Below are positions 8,801 through 16,628 of a stretch of 64,000 nt of DNA, piece after piece. How positions within the stretch are numbered: the first letter of the stretch is position 1; every line of letters begins with the position of its first letter. Both the position numbers and the translations under genes were made by a program. The stretch spans positions 62,001 to 126,000 of the forward strand of contig CAZPSH010000008.1 in assembly GCA_964589625.1 (NCBI GenBank), in the 5' to 3' direction. Under the pieces are notes generated by a model. That model was not told the origin of the DNA and made no database searches. It was given only the letters and a program-made list of their open reading frames with translations. The DNA comes from JBFLVU01 sp964589625 (GTDB taxonomy: Bacteria > Acidobacteriota > UBA4820 > DSQY01).

Positions 8801-9026
8801 GATCACCTTCGACATCACCGAGGGCGCTCCGAGCCTCGACTCCAGCACGACCTACGAAGCGGGCTCGGGGGCCAGCTCGGGCTTCGCCATCGCGGGCAAC
8901 CGCGTCATCGTGGCGCGGTCGGGCGTGGGCAAGGGTAAGAAAGCGACCATCAGCACGGTGCCGGGAGTCAATCCGAGCCAGGGAACGTCCAACCCCGAAC
9001 CCAGCTGGTGGCGCGAACTGAAGTAG
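5886..9026 (+). CDS. pilY1: PilY1-like pilus tip adhesin/assembly protein
   Basis: 1046 residues. A Sec signal peptide (about residues 1-28, ending ARA) is followed by a von Willebrand factor A domain with a MIDAS motif, DVSGS (residues 52-56), and the later core segment AAILVTDGQSNN. The C-terminal half is a PilY1 beta-propeller domain, recognised by NDGMLHAFKVSDGSEV and by QADLNGRIWF. In Pseudomonas PilY1 a calcium loop rich in Asp precedes the last motif; here the equivalent stretch reads TADAYYPDSLVD, so the canonical DxDxDGxxD loop seems degenerate. The start has GAGGAGAT upstream and the gene ends the pilin operon before a terminator. It probably acts at the cell surface in adhesion and in opposing retraction. 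Confidence 0.9.
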   Translation: MRAEKIRNLTLLGVAFLAAFAAATPARADEGYDPMLQITHQFARPNIYIVQDVSGSMAWDIRGTDVGVDQTGTLPTASWALTASSDCSRGKCKSFTYKLTVTQTWPSRMTMVKNALGNSVTIVTPWIEPSEWEDDDTYAYITDPDWQTGTITGPTISHSGSTHTYTWKVAYSARKADPGVPFVAYDSAGKLTVGTGGVSQDPLDLIGNSADVVNWGLISYSGSNCTTQTLRESIDSNDTGDVSGIQEWLRLNSAGGLGASGSTPTRGALTYAKTQLKATFDHDSKYNCGRTYAAILVTDGQSNNCNPGSDEWSDCYDNYTAYPAGISEAIWNLDLTRNGIDPIKVRTWVIGVSDMVGRCELNFTAYMGRTDADSPNGDAGFDYENDPYLPASTGDQSRYVINSTHTDYAYFANTSGALKNAFASIVAAVATGDYTTSAPVASSTISDGNVAMLASAEFPTWKGHLYCYDINNLSTVKWDAGEVLAAASASGRTIYTWTSSNDLVEVKSGNLTSLRNIASEFTPSFDTSELTAEVVDFIRGNNGSGAARSWKLGPIINSAPAIVQAPDAYKQGKVADHTTFEVGQKDRTAIVWIGSNDGMLHAFKVSDGSEVVALLPPNLLAKQVLLYDTFKADPTANPVGQPKMPSDHVYTVARSPRYGDVYFGSLSEWRTVLLLTEGPGGDLMAALDVTSPVSSDDNHIPLKVLWTRTGQHPSSLAMPGLKETWSIPAFGYTGMGTARGTVGSGRDPTSTASTQVTPSAFIFDPATGSFSTKVLGVTTPAFVGNQAFAPGVMYAMTADAYYPDSLVDLALQADLNGRIWFMPYSTFTPVVGINASAVAGQSQPLYYSPAASGYYTGSTGYDLYAFGSGTFYEKSAAVTGPSVGTTGHFEPSLYVVAKEQTAAAATADQILRIPIKNLLKPGSDTETLGRRTQLTATAMLFVPVNSDVKPLALFSVYDPDTADCAGTSYIVRITFDITEGAPSLDSSTTYEAGSGASSGFAIAGNRVIVARSGVGKGKKATISTVPGVNPSQGTSNPEPSWWRELK

Positions 9027-9049
9027 GATCGTCCTTTGGTGAAAACGAA

Positions 9050-9076
9050 AAGGGGCGGGTCGTCGGCCCGCCCCTT
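9050..9076. terminator. Hairpin terminator between convergent genes
   Basis: AAGGGGCGGG-tcgtcgg-CCCGCCCCTT, a perfect 10-bp stem, lies 24 bp after pilY1 and 33 bp beyond the convergent exporter gene. Its AA/TT ends could let it serve both strands, though a long T-run is lacking. Confidence 0.65.
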
Positions 9077-9108
9077 CTCCGATCGGTCCTTCCTCCTCCT
9101 CACGTTTT

Positions 9109-10668
9109 CTAAAACTTCTCCCAGAAGCGCGCGAAGACCACCGTGGAGAGAAGGTAGCCCAGGGGCACGTTGACCAGGACCCCCAGGCTGAAGGCCCAGA
9201 AGGGCTTGAGCCCGAAGGTGGAGAGCTCCTTGAACCTCGTCGAAAGGCCGATGCAGAGAAAGCAGAGAACGAAGGCCCAGGACCGGAGCTTCTTGATGGG
9301 GGAAATGACCTTGGGCGTGAGGACGCCCTCGAACCAGTTCGAGGAGACCTGGAGCTGGTTCAGGGCCCAGTTCTGGTCGGGCGTCGCGCCGGATCCAAGG
9401 ACCTTGAGGTCCTCTCGGGACATGGCGCCCCGGTAGGAGAGGGACCTCGTCTCGACGTTCACGGTGAGCCGTTCGCGGTAGGCCTCCGGCACGGCGAAGG
9501 CGGAAAAGTCCGCCGCGTACCCGACGTCCTTGTATTGGCCCGACCAGGGGGCGGTCCCGACGTGGTCCGCCGGGGGCCTGGCCGAGACGAAGCTCAGGAG
9601 GATGCAGGCGGCGAAGAACCCCAGGACGAACTTGGGGAAGCGTTCCCAGACGATCCCCGGGCCGAGGCGCCCGCTCTCGCCCTTCTCCCAGAAGAGCACC
9701 GAGACCACCGACAGGATGAGACACCAGATGCCGATCCAGATGTCTCGGCCGATGACCTTCATCAGGGTGAAGGCGTTAATGGGCGCGTCCCCGAAGCGGG
9801 TGGCCAGTTCGGCCACCACGGCGAACCCGGCCGCGTCGGCGAACTCCGAATTCCCCACCCAGGCCCCCGCCTCTCCCGGTGAGATGGTGCCCGGAACGAG
9901 GAACTTGAGGAGAATCGTCAAGGCGAAGATCATCACGATGGCCCAGACCGTGACCACGGCGATGGAGATGGAGATGTGATCCTTCTTGGCCCGCACGGCG
10001 CCCCCTACCGCGATGGAGGCGGACACACCGCAGACCGCCCCGGCGGCTCCGAGCACGGCGCCGAACTTGGGCTCGAGTTTGAAGAGCCGCGTGCCGGCCA
10101 GATAGATGGTCAGCCAGGTGGTCACGCTGACGAGGGTGGCCTGCAGAAAGGCCACCGGACCCGCCGAGAAGATGAGGGTGAGGGGCAGGGTCGCGCCGAG
10201 GAGCACGATTCCCGTCTTGATGTAGTACTCCGTCAGAAGGCACTCCCGGAACCAGGCGGGAAGGGGGAGGGCGTTCGAGATGAGGAGGCCCACGATGAGA
10301 GCCAAGAGGGGCGCCTCCACGTTGAATTCCTCCATGACCTTCCACCCGGCGGCCACGAAGATGAGGAGGGCGCCCAGGAAGAGCAGGAGGAACCCCGGGA
10401 GGAAGGTCCGGACGGACCGCCCCATGACGGCCATCGAAAGGGTGAAGGCCGTTGCGAACAGGACGAAGATGACCAGGTACCCCCACCCATTCTTGGCCGT
10501 GTCCGCGAGGAGGCCGGCGAACGAAGACCACTTGGACGGGATCACCGCCCACCCCTTGATGGATCCCCCCGCCCAGAACGCGGCCAGCGACAGCGCAACG
10601 ATGCCCAGGCCCATCCAGACGGACCACCAATCTTCGGTCTTCCAAAGTTTCTCGAGTTCCTTGCCCAT
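9109..10668 (-). CDS. YeiH-family putative sulfate exporter, multi-spanning membrane protein
   Basis: 519 residues with about 10-12 hydrophobic segments. The family (YeiH/YadS, UPF0324) is recognised by LLALIVGLLISNALPLPAWF, by ILLGATLPLTLIFSAGPVAF and by the central AVLGAAGAVCGVSASIAVGG repeat. Some members are annotated as sulfate exporters, but the substrate is not established. A hydrophilic loop of roughly 90 residues (PPADHVGTAPWSGQYKDVGY onward) is inserted before the last helices, making it longer than typical 340-residue members. I prefer the ATG at 10668, eight bases after AGGAGG; the upstream GTG at 10677 overlaps that ribosome-binding site. It is a single-gene unit between the pilus operon and a divergent porin. 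Confidence 0.8.
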   Translation of the reverse strand: MGKELEKLWKTEDWWSVWMGLGIVALSLAAFWAGGSIKGWAVIPSKWSSFAGLLADTAKNGWGYLVIFVLFATAFTLSMAVMGRSVRTFLPGFLLLFLGALLIFVAAGWKVMEEFNVEAPLLALIVGLLISNALPLPAWFRECLLTEYYIKTGIVLLGATLPLTLIFSAGPVAFLQATLVSVTTWLTIYLAGTRLFKLEPKFGAVLGAAGAVCGVSASIAVGGAVRAKKDHISISIAVVTVWAIVMIFALTILLKFLVPGTISPGEAGAWVGNSEFADAAGFAVVAELATRFGDAPINAFTLMKVIGRDIWIGIWCLILSVVSVLFWEKGESGRLGPGIVWERFPKFVLGFFAACILLSFVSARPPADHVGTAPWSGQYKDVGYAADFSAFAVPEAYRERLTVNVETRSLSYRGAMSREDLKVLGSGATPDQNWALNQLQVSSNWFEGVLTPKVISPIKKLRSWAFVLCFLCIGLSTRFKELSTFGLKPFWAFSLGVLVNVPLGYLLSTVVFARFWEKF

Positions 10669-10730
10669 TCCGCCCACCTCCTCTCCCCGTGTTCCGGCGC
10701 CGGCTCGTTGCGAAGGGTGCCTTTTCGATC

Positions 10731-10758
10731 ATTGTAGGATAAAGCTCCGAGGAGGCAA
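10731..10758 (-). promoter_or_regulatory. Candidate sigma70 promoter for the YeiH-family gene
   Basis: On the minus strand TTGCCT (10758-10753), 16 bp, TACAAT (10736-10731). The leader would be about 55 nt. Confidence 0.45.
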
Positions 10759-10914
10759 GTCCTCCCCTCTCCAGAGGGCGGCAGGGCGGGGGAGCAGGAA
10801 TAAGGGGTATTTCACCCTCTAGGCGGCCTCCCCTCTGTTTCTATCTGGCGCGGTTTGGGGGCGGGCCTATTCTGGGGCCGGGCGGGGAGGACCGCCGGGC
10901 GTGGGAGGGGGGCC

Positions 10915-12207
10915 ATGAACCGTTGGACCATGTGGGTGCGGGTAGCCGCGATCTTCTTTGGCCTTTCCTCCGCGGCCCAGGTTCCCGCCGGCGAGGTGGA
11001 GTCCCTGAAAGCCGAGTTGCGCGCCGCCCAGGAAGCCTTGAGGGTCCAACAGGCCGTCGTCGAGGACCTCCAGCGTCGGATGGCCGACCTGGAGGCGCTC
11101 GCGGCGGCTCCCCAGGCGCCCTCCGTGAACGGGAAGGCTGAAGAGGCTTCGCGAGATGCCCTCCTTCGGGCCGAATGGAAAGGCGGAACGACCCGCCTAA
11201 CCTTCCCCCGCGCGGAGGTGCGCCTGACGAACCGGCTCCAGTACCGGTGGACGTGGACCCGCCATTCGGACCCCGCCGTGGAGGATTCCGGGGCCTTCAA
11301 GGTCCGCCGGTTCAAAACCCAGATCCAGGGCTGGGCCTACACCCCCGACCTGACGTACCTTCTCCAGGTGGATTGGGCCAACTCCAACACGAGCCTCGGC
11401 ATCCTCGACGACGCCGCGGTGAATTACGACTTTACCCGGGGAAAGGGCCGCCTTCAGATCAAGGCGGGCCAGTTCAAGACGCCCTTCGGCCGCCAGAGCC
11501 TCGCCTCCACGCGGACGGACATGTTCGCCGACCGCTCCTTCGTCACGTACGAATTCTGCGCCATCCGCGACGTGGGCCTCATGGTTCACGGCAAGACGGG
11601 GCCGAAGGCGGCGCCGGACCTCCTTGAATACGCGGCGGGGATCTTCAACGGAGGTGGCCGGAGCCGGTACGAGAATCCGGACGGGAACTACCAGAAGAAC
11701 CTCCGGCTCGTGGTGAGCCCCTGGGGTTCGGCGGGCTACGACGAGGCCAGCCCCGAGCCCGTGCCCTCCGCCCGCCTGTCCCTCGGCGCCGCCTACGAGG
11801 AAAACGACCGCCGCCTGAAGGACAGCCAGGGCCTCTACGCTTCGGGGGCGAAGCGGGAAACCCGGGGTTACGACCTCCTGTTCAAATGCGGACGATGGAC
11901 GGCCTACGGCGAGTATTTCGACCGCCGCTCCCGGGACGCCGCCGGGGAGGTCGTAAAGTCCGACGGCCTCAACGCCCAGGTCGGCTTCTTGTTGGTGCCG
12001 AATCGGTGGGAGGTCTTCGCGGGCCGGTGGGGCCTGGATCCGTCGAGGGACGCCCTCGGAGACCGCACGGTGGAGTGGGGCCTCGGGACCAACCTCTACT
12101 TCGCCGGATTCAGCAGCAAGCTCCAGGCCGACTGGCGCAGGATCCGGGACGAGAAGGCGGACGCGAAGGACCACGAGTTCCGCATCCAATACCAGATCCT
12201 TTTCTAA
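10915..12207 (+). CDS. Phosphate-selective porin O/P family outer-membrane protein
   Basis: 430 residues. A signal peptide ends near VPAGE; a short coiled-coil follows (about residues 25-60, ESLKAELRAAQEALRVQQ), typical of porins that trimerise through an N-terminal coiled coil. The rest is a beta-barrel of OprP type, recognised by FKVRRFKTQIQGWAYTPDLT, by IKAGQFKTPFGRQSL and by a C-terminal aromatic residue (QILF), the outer-membrane sorting signature. The start at 10915 follows GGGAGGGGGGCC; an upstream in-frame ATG at 10855 lacks a signal peptide. OprP relatives carry phosphate or polyphosphate, but the selectivity is not readable here. Confidence 0.85.
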   Translation: MNRWTMWVRVAAIFFGLSSAAQVPAGEVESLKAELRAAQEALRVQQAVVEDLQRRMADLEALAAAPQAPSVNGKAEEASRDALLRAEWKGGTTRLTFPRAEVRLTNRLQYRWTWTRHSDPAVEDSGAFKVRRFKTQIQGWAYTPDLTYLLQVDWANSNTSLGILDDAAVNYDFTRGKGRLQIKAGQFKTPFGRQSLASTRTDMFADRSFVTYEFCAIRDVGLMVHGKTGPKAAPDLLEYAAGIFNGGGRSRYENPDGNYQKNLRLVVSPWGSAGYDEASPEPVPSARLSLGAAYEENDRRLKDSQGLYASGAKRETRGYDLLFKCGRWTAYGEYFDRRSRDAAGEVVKSDGLNAQVGFLLVPNRWEVFAGRWGLDPSRDALGDRTVEWGLGTNLYFAGFSSKLQADWRRIRDEKADAKDHEFRIQYQILF

Positions 12208-12216
12208 AAAGAAGAA

Positions 12217-12236
12217 GGGCGCCCCGAAAGGCGCCC
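12217..12236. terminator. Bidirectional hairpin terminator
   Basis: GGGCGCC-ccgaaa-GGCGCCC, a perfect 7-bp stem between two convergent porin genes, with TTT after it on the plus strand and TTCTTCTTTTT after it on the minus strand. Confidence 0.75.
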
Positions 12237-12263
12237 GTTTGAGGGAGGATTGGAGAGGGTAAC

Positions 12264-13571
12264 CTAGAATTGCACCTGCATGGTGACCTGGAAGCGGTTC
12301 TCGTTGGGGATGTTCTTGTCGCGATGGTCCAGGCTTTCGTAGTCCAAGAGGACGTAGTTGCCCTTGTGGAACTGGTAGGCCACGCCGAAGAGGGAGCGCT
12401 TCTGGCGGTCGCTGTCGGGGTCTTCCTTGTCCTTGTCGAAGTCGTCGTAGCGGCCGATAACGCTCCACTTAGCGGACTCGGGGAAGCGGACTTCGGCGAA
12501 GTAGGAGTAGCCCTTCATCTCGCGCGCGTCGCCGGCCTTCCAGCCCGGACCGTCCGAGGCGTAGACCGCGTCGCCCTTGGCGTTGCCCTTGCCCGTGTAG
12601 TACTGGCCCGTGAGCGCCACGTACTTATGTTCGTAGCTCAGCATGAAGGCGTTGACCTTGTAGTCGGGCAGCTCCTTCGGGGGCTGGGGCTCGGCCACGT
12701 TGCCCTTGCCGTTGATGAAGAAATAGCTGGCCTGGAGTCCGGGGATCACGTCGGGCAGGGGGCGCAGGGTCACGCGGCCCTCGATTACCTTGTTGTGGTT
12801 CTTCTCGGAGGCGTGGTACCCGCCGCCGTTGAAGACGCCCAACTGCCAGGACCCGTACCGTCCGGCGTAGTGGTTGGCCACGGTCTTCTTGTACTCCTCG
12901 TCCATTTCGGGCCCGAAATCGGATCCCGCCATGATCCCGAAGTCTGCGGAATTGAAGAGGCCGTTACGCTCCATGAACATGGTGTCCTGCATGCGGTAGC
13001 GGTTGATGTGCTCCTCGAAGTCGAGCCAGGGCATGTGGACCATGCCGATCTCCGTGTAGGGCTTGCCGAAGAACTGGTTCCCCTTGCCGCTGAATTTGGC
13101 GTAGACGTACTTCATGCGGAGCTTGGTGTCGCCCGTGGAGTCCTGGGTCACGTCGGGCGTGAACCGCACGGAGAACCAGGGAGTGATCTTCTTCTCCACG
13201 TTGAGGTAGCCGCGCTTCACGGCGAACTTGCTGTAGACGCTGGTTTCATCGGCGATCCCGGCGTACTTGTTCCCGTTCTGGTAGGACAGGTACCAGAGGC
13301 CGCCGATCTTCAGCCCGTCCAGCGCCGAGGGGAGTTTGGGCGCGCTCTTTTTGATCTTGACGTCAAGGCCCCCCTCGATGGACTCCTTAATCGTCGTTTC
13401 GGTGGCCGCTTGGCGCTTGACGTATTCCTCCTGCACGGCGCGGGCCTGGGATTCTGTGATGACCTTGTTGTCCACCAGGATCTTGAGAAGCGGGTCCATC
13501 TCCTGGGCCCTGGAAGCAACTCCCGCCGCGAGTCCGAACGCGCACGCGGCCGCAATCAACGCTTTCCTCAT
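12264..13571 (-). CDS. Outer-membrane beta-barrel porin, OprO/P-like
   Basis: 435 residues. The signal peptide is MRKALIAAACAFGLAAGVAS, cut before or after RAQ. A short N-terminal helix-turn element follows (LLKILVDNKVITESQARAVQ), a segment common in large porins of Acidobacteriota-type genomes, and then a barrel with many alternating aromatic strands such as LKIGGLWYLSYQNGNKYAGI, ending MQVQF with the terminal Phe signature. The start at 13571 is set by GGAGG six bases upstream; the ORF runs open further upstream without a signal sequence. It converges with the neighbouring porin. The substrate is unknown. Confidence 0.75.
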   Translation of the reverse strand: MRKALIAAACAFGLAAGVASRAQEMDPLLKILVDNKVITESQARAVQEEYVKRQAATETTIKESIEGGLDVKIKKSAPKLPSALDGLKIGGLWYLSYQNGNKYAGIADETSVYSKFAVKRGYLNVEKKITPWFSVRFTPDVTQDSTGDTKLRMKYVYAKFSGKGNQFFGKPYTEIGMVHMPWLDFEEHINRYRMQDTMFMERNGLFNSADFGIMAGSDFGPEMDEEYKKTVANHYAGRYGSWQLGVFNGGGYHASEKNHNKVIEGRVTLRPLPDVIPGLQASYFFINGKGNVAEPQPPKELPDYKVNAFMLSYEHKYVALTGQYYTGKGNAKGDAVYASDGPGWKAGDAREMKGYSYFAEVRFPESAKWSVIGRYDDFDKDKEDPDSDRQKRSLFGVAYQFHKGNYVLLDYESLDHRDKNIPNENRFQVTMQVQF

Positions 13572-13682
13572 GGTTCCTCCTTTCCTTCCGTCCCGAACGA
13601 ATTTCTCAAAAAGCCGAACCACTGCTCCGGGGCCGAGTCTGGCGTCGGGGCATTGCGGGTTCTTCACGGCCCCTTTTCGGGA

Positions 13683-13711
13683 GTGAAACACGGCCGGCCC
13701 GGTGGTACACT
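13683..13711 (+). promoter_or_regulatory. Candidate sigma70 promoter for the TatT-like gene
   Basis: GTGAAA (13683-13688), 17 bp, TACACT (13706-13711); the transcript would start about 12 bp before the AAAGGAGG ribosome-binding site region. Confidence 0.45.
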
Positions 13712-13730
13712 CGGCTCAAAGGAGGCGCCC

Positions 13731-14492
13731 ATGCATCGGATGCATCGTCCCTGGCCGGCCATCCTCCTGGGGTTCGCCCTGGGAACCGCAACGCTCGCCC
13801 AATCCCCCGCGGATTCTCCGCTCCTCGAACAGGCCCGCGCCGCGTACCTGCAAAGAGACGCCGCGGCTCAGGCCCAGAACGCCGCGGACCTGTTCGCCCG
13901 TGCCGCCGCCGCCGACCCGGCCTCATACGAGGCGCGCTGGGAGGGCGCAAGGGCCTGCTATTTCCTGGGGACGTGGGCCATGCCCGAAATGGAGGAGGAC
14001 GAAAAACTCGCCCTGTTTCAGGACGGGATCGACCGGGCCAAGGCGGCCGTGGCCCTGAACCCGAAGGGGGCAGAGGGCCATTTCTGGCTCGGCGTGCTCT
14101 ACGGGGTCTACGGCGAAACCAAGGGCATCTTCAAGTCGCTGGCCATGGTGCCGGGCATCCGGAGCGAGATGGCCGAGTGTCTGAAGATCGACCGCACGGT
14201 GGAAGGATACGGCCCCGACCGGCTCCTGGGGCGTCTCTACTACAAGCTTCCCGGCTTCAAGGGCGGGGACAACCGGAAGTCCATCGAGCACCTGGAGCGG
14301 GCCGTCCAGGGAGAGCCCTTGAACGCCCTGAGCCGCCTGTACCTCGCCGAGACGTACCGCGCCGAGGACATGGAGGAGAAGGCCGTCGAGCAGCTTCGCA
14401 CCATCCTGGCCATGACGCCGGACGCCCGGTGGAGGGCCGAGCACCCGGCCATCCGTTCCCAGGCCGAGGCGCTTCTCAAGAAGCTAAGTTGA
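13731..14492 (+). CDS. TatT-like periplasmic TPR protein (TRAP-transporter-associated family)
   Basis: 253 residues with a signal peptide (MHRMHRPWPAILLGFALGTA, cleavage about residue 23). The remainder is a helical TPR-like solenoid. FWLGVLYGVYGETKGIFKSL, IRSEMAECLKIDRTVEGYGP and LGRLYYKLPGFKGGDNRKSI match the TatT family, whose founder in Treponema forms a trimer that partners a TRAP-transporter binding protein. No TRAP subunits are nearby, so transport is not supported by context. Start: AAAGGAGG six bases upstream. The stop lies 9 bp from the convergent OPT transporter. Confidence 0.75.
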   Translation: MHRMHRPWPAILLGFALGTATLAQSPADSPLLEQARAAYLQRDAAAQAQNAADLFARAAAADPASYEARWEGARACYFLGTWAMPEMEEDEKLALFQDGIDRAKAAVALNPKGAEGHFWLGVLYGVYGETKGIFKSLAMVPGIRSEMAECLKIDRTVEGYGPDRLLGRLYYKLPGFKGGDNRKSIEHLERAVQGEPLNALSRLYLAETYRAEDMEEKAVEQLRTILAMTPDARWRAEHPAIRSQAEALLKKLS

Positions 14493-14501
14493 GCCTCCGC
14501 T

Positions 14502-16538
14502 TCAGCGCCCGCAGGACGCCCGACGGATGGCGAGCGCCACCACCGCGTACAGGGCCGCGATGACGCAGGCCTGGGCGGCCACCCCGGGCCACGCGCCCAG
14601 GGGCGGCTCCCGGAATAGGGCCAGGAAATCCCCCCCCAGAGAGGGGTAGAAGCTCGCCAGCGTGATCGGAACGGCCAGAAGGATCCCCATGAGCGCTTCG
14701 CCCGTGATGAGGCCCGAGGCGAAGAGCAGGCCGCGCTTTTCCCCCGCCGCCGCCGCGGCTCCCCGTAGCTCGCTGTCGAGCCCTCCCTTTTCCAGCGCCT
14801 GGACCGCCCTCGAAACGGCGTAGGCCACCAGGCCTCCTACGAGGATCGTCGTGGAGAGCCGGAAGGGAAGGTAGATTCCCACCGCGACGGCCAGGACGGG
14901 CGTCCGGAAGGAGCTCCCGCGCGCCTTCAGGTAGAGGTCCAGGGAGATGATGGCTACGGCGATGAGGGCGCCGATGGCCACCATGGTCCAGGGCAACCCG
15001 CCCATGAACACGCCCTTCGAAACGGAGGCCATGAGGGTGGCCTGGGGCGCGGGAAGCGGTGCGGGGTGGGCCGCCATCCAGGCGGCGTCCGCATCCATGG
15101 GGACTCCGACCCCGTACTTGAGATTCAGGAGCTGGAGGATGGGGGCGATCACGAAGGCGGAGGAGAGGACCCCCACGATCAACATGAACTCCTGCTTCCA
15201 CGGTGTCGCGCCCACGATGTAGCCGGCCTTCAGATCCTGCAGGTTGTCGCCCGAGATGGACGCGGCGCAGCAGACCACGGCGCCGATGAGGATGGCGGCC
15301 GCCGGCCCCGACGGGTTCCCGTGTCCCATGAACAGAAGGAGGACGAGGGAGGCGAAGAGGATGGTGGAGATCGTCACGCCCGAGATGGGGTTGTTGGAGG
15401 AGCCCACGAGGCCCGCCATGTAGCCTGCAACGGCGGAAAACAGGAACCCGGCCACGAGCATGATGACGGCCATCACGAGGCTGACGGCGGTGCTCTCCAC
15501 GACCAGCCGGTAGACAAAGAAGAGCGGAACCACCGAGAGGGCCGAGAAGAACAAGACCCAGGCCATGGGGATGTCCCGGTCGGTCCGCTCCACGGAGGCG
15601 CCGGCCTTCTCGTCCCGGAAGGCCTGGAGCCCGCTCCGCACCCCCGTGAGGAGCTGATGGCGCATCTGGATCAGGGCCCAGAACCCGCCGACGCACATGG
15701 CCCCCACGCCGAGGAAGCGGATCTGGTCCCGCCACAGGGCCGTCGCCGAAGCCACCGCCGTGCCACCCTCAGGCAGGCCGTGCAGGGCCGCGTACAGCGG
15801 AATGGCGATCCACCAGGAGAGGGCACCTCCCAGGAACACGAGCACGGCGATCCTCAGGCCCACGATGAATCCCACGCCGAGCAGCGCCGGGGAGAGGTCC
15901 ATCCCCAGGTAGGCCACGGAGCCGCCCACGCGACCGCCCAACTCAAGGGCCGAGTTCCACAGTTTGAGGCCGGCTTCCTGGCAGAGCTTGAGGATCCCAC
16001 CCGTGAGGCCCGCGGCCACGATGACGGAGAGGTTTCCCTTCTCGCCCCGCTGGCCGGCCTTGAGAACCTCCCCGGTGGCGATTCCCTCGGGGAACTTGAT
16101 CTCCTTCTCACTCTGCACGACCAGCGCCCGGCGGAGGGGGACGGAGAAGAGGACGCCGATGGTCCCGCCCAGGGCGCAGATGAGGAGCGTCTGGACGTAG
16201 TCGTAGTCCTTCCAGAATCCAAGGATGACCAGGCCGGGGATCGTGAAGACGGCGGCGGCGGCCACCGCTTCTCCCGCAGAGGCGGCCGTCTGGACGATGT
16301 TGTTTTCGAGGATGTTGCTCCGCCGGAAGAAGGAGAAGAGGGTCATGGAGATGACCGCCGCGGGGATGGAAGCCGACACGGTCATTCCCGCGAAGAGGCC
16401 CAGGTAGGCATTGGCGGCCGCCAGGACGACGGCGAGAATCACCCCCAGCACGATGGCCTTGAAGGTGATTTCGGGCAGATTCCGGTTGGCGGCGACGACC
16501 GGCTCGTGGACAGGCGGGACCTGCTTGGGCTCCTCCAC
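14502..16538 (-). CDS. OPT-family oligopeptide transporter
   Basis: 678 residues, about 14-16 transmembrane segments. OPT-family features include ANAYLGLFAGMTVSASIPAA, NNIVQTAASAGEAVAAAAVF, KEIKFPEGIATGEVLKAGQ and GSSNNPISGVTISTILFASL. Bacterial members import small peptides or metal-chelating peptides with protons. The ORF is open upstream to 16610, but the GTG at 16538 is preceded by GGAGAGGAGG at ideal spacing and starts the hydrophilic N-terminus EEPKQVPPVHEPV; the longer form would begin with TTG and lack a ribosome-binding site. It lies 90 bp downstream of bamD on the same strand and is probably a separate or read-through unit. Confidence 0.88.
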   Translation of the reverse strand: MEEPKQVPPVHEPVVAANRNLPEITFKAIVLGVILAVVLAAANAYLGLFAGMTVSASIPAAVISMTLFSFFRRSNILENNIVQTAASAGEAVAAAAVFTIPGLVILGFWKDYDYVQTLLICALGGTIGVLFSVPLRRALVVQSEKEIKFPEGIATGEVLKAGQRGEKGNLSVIVAAGLTGGILKLCQEAGLKLWNSALELGGRVGGSVAYLGMDLSPALLGVGFIVGLRIAVLVFLGGALSWWIAIPLYAALHGLPEGGTAVASATALWRDQIRFLGVGAMCVGGFWALIQMRHQLLTGVRSGLQAFRDEKAGASVERTDRDIPMAWVLFFSALSVVPLFFVYRLVVESTAVSLVMAVIMLVAGFLFSAVAGYMAGLVGSSNNPISGVTISTILFASLVLLLFMGHGNPSGPAAAILIGAVVCCAASISGDNLQDLKAGYIVGATPWKQEFMLIVGVLSSAFVIAPILQLLNLKYGVGVPMDADAAWMAAHPAPLPAPQATLMASVSKGVFMGGLPWTMVAIGALIAVAIISLDLYLKARGSSFRTPVLAVAVGIYLPFRLSTTILVGGLVAYAVSRAVQALEKGGLDSELRGAAAAAGEKRGLLFASGLITGEALMGILLAVPITLASFYPSLGGDFLALFREPPLGAWPGVAAQACVIAALYAVVALAIRRASCGR

Positions 16539-16628
16539 GGGGGCCTCCTCTCCTGATGGGTGCTCGGGATCGGGGGCCGCAGGGCGGCCTCCGCCTTCAG
16601 GGGCGGCCAAGGGGGCCGCTCCGGGCCT

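Noticed and set aside
12270..13730. Plus-strand open frame continuous with the TatT-like gene.
   Set aside because: It is antisense to the porin gene; the signal peptide and ribosome-binding site place the real start at 13731.
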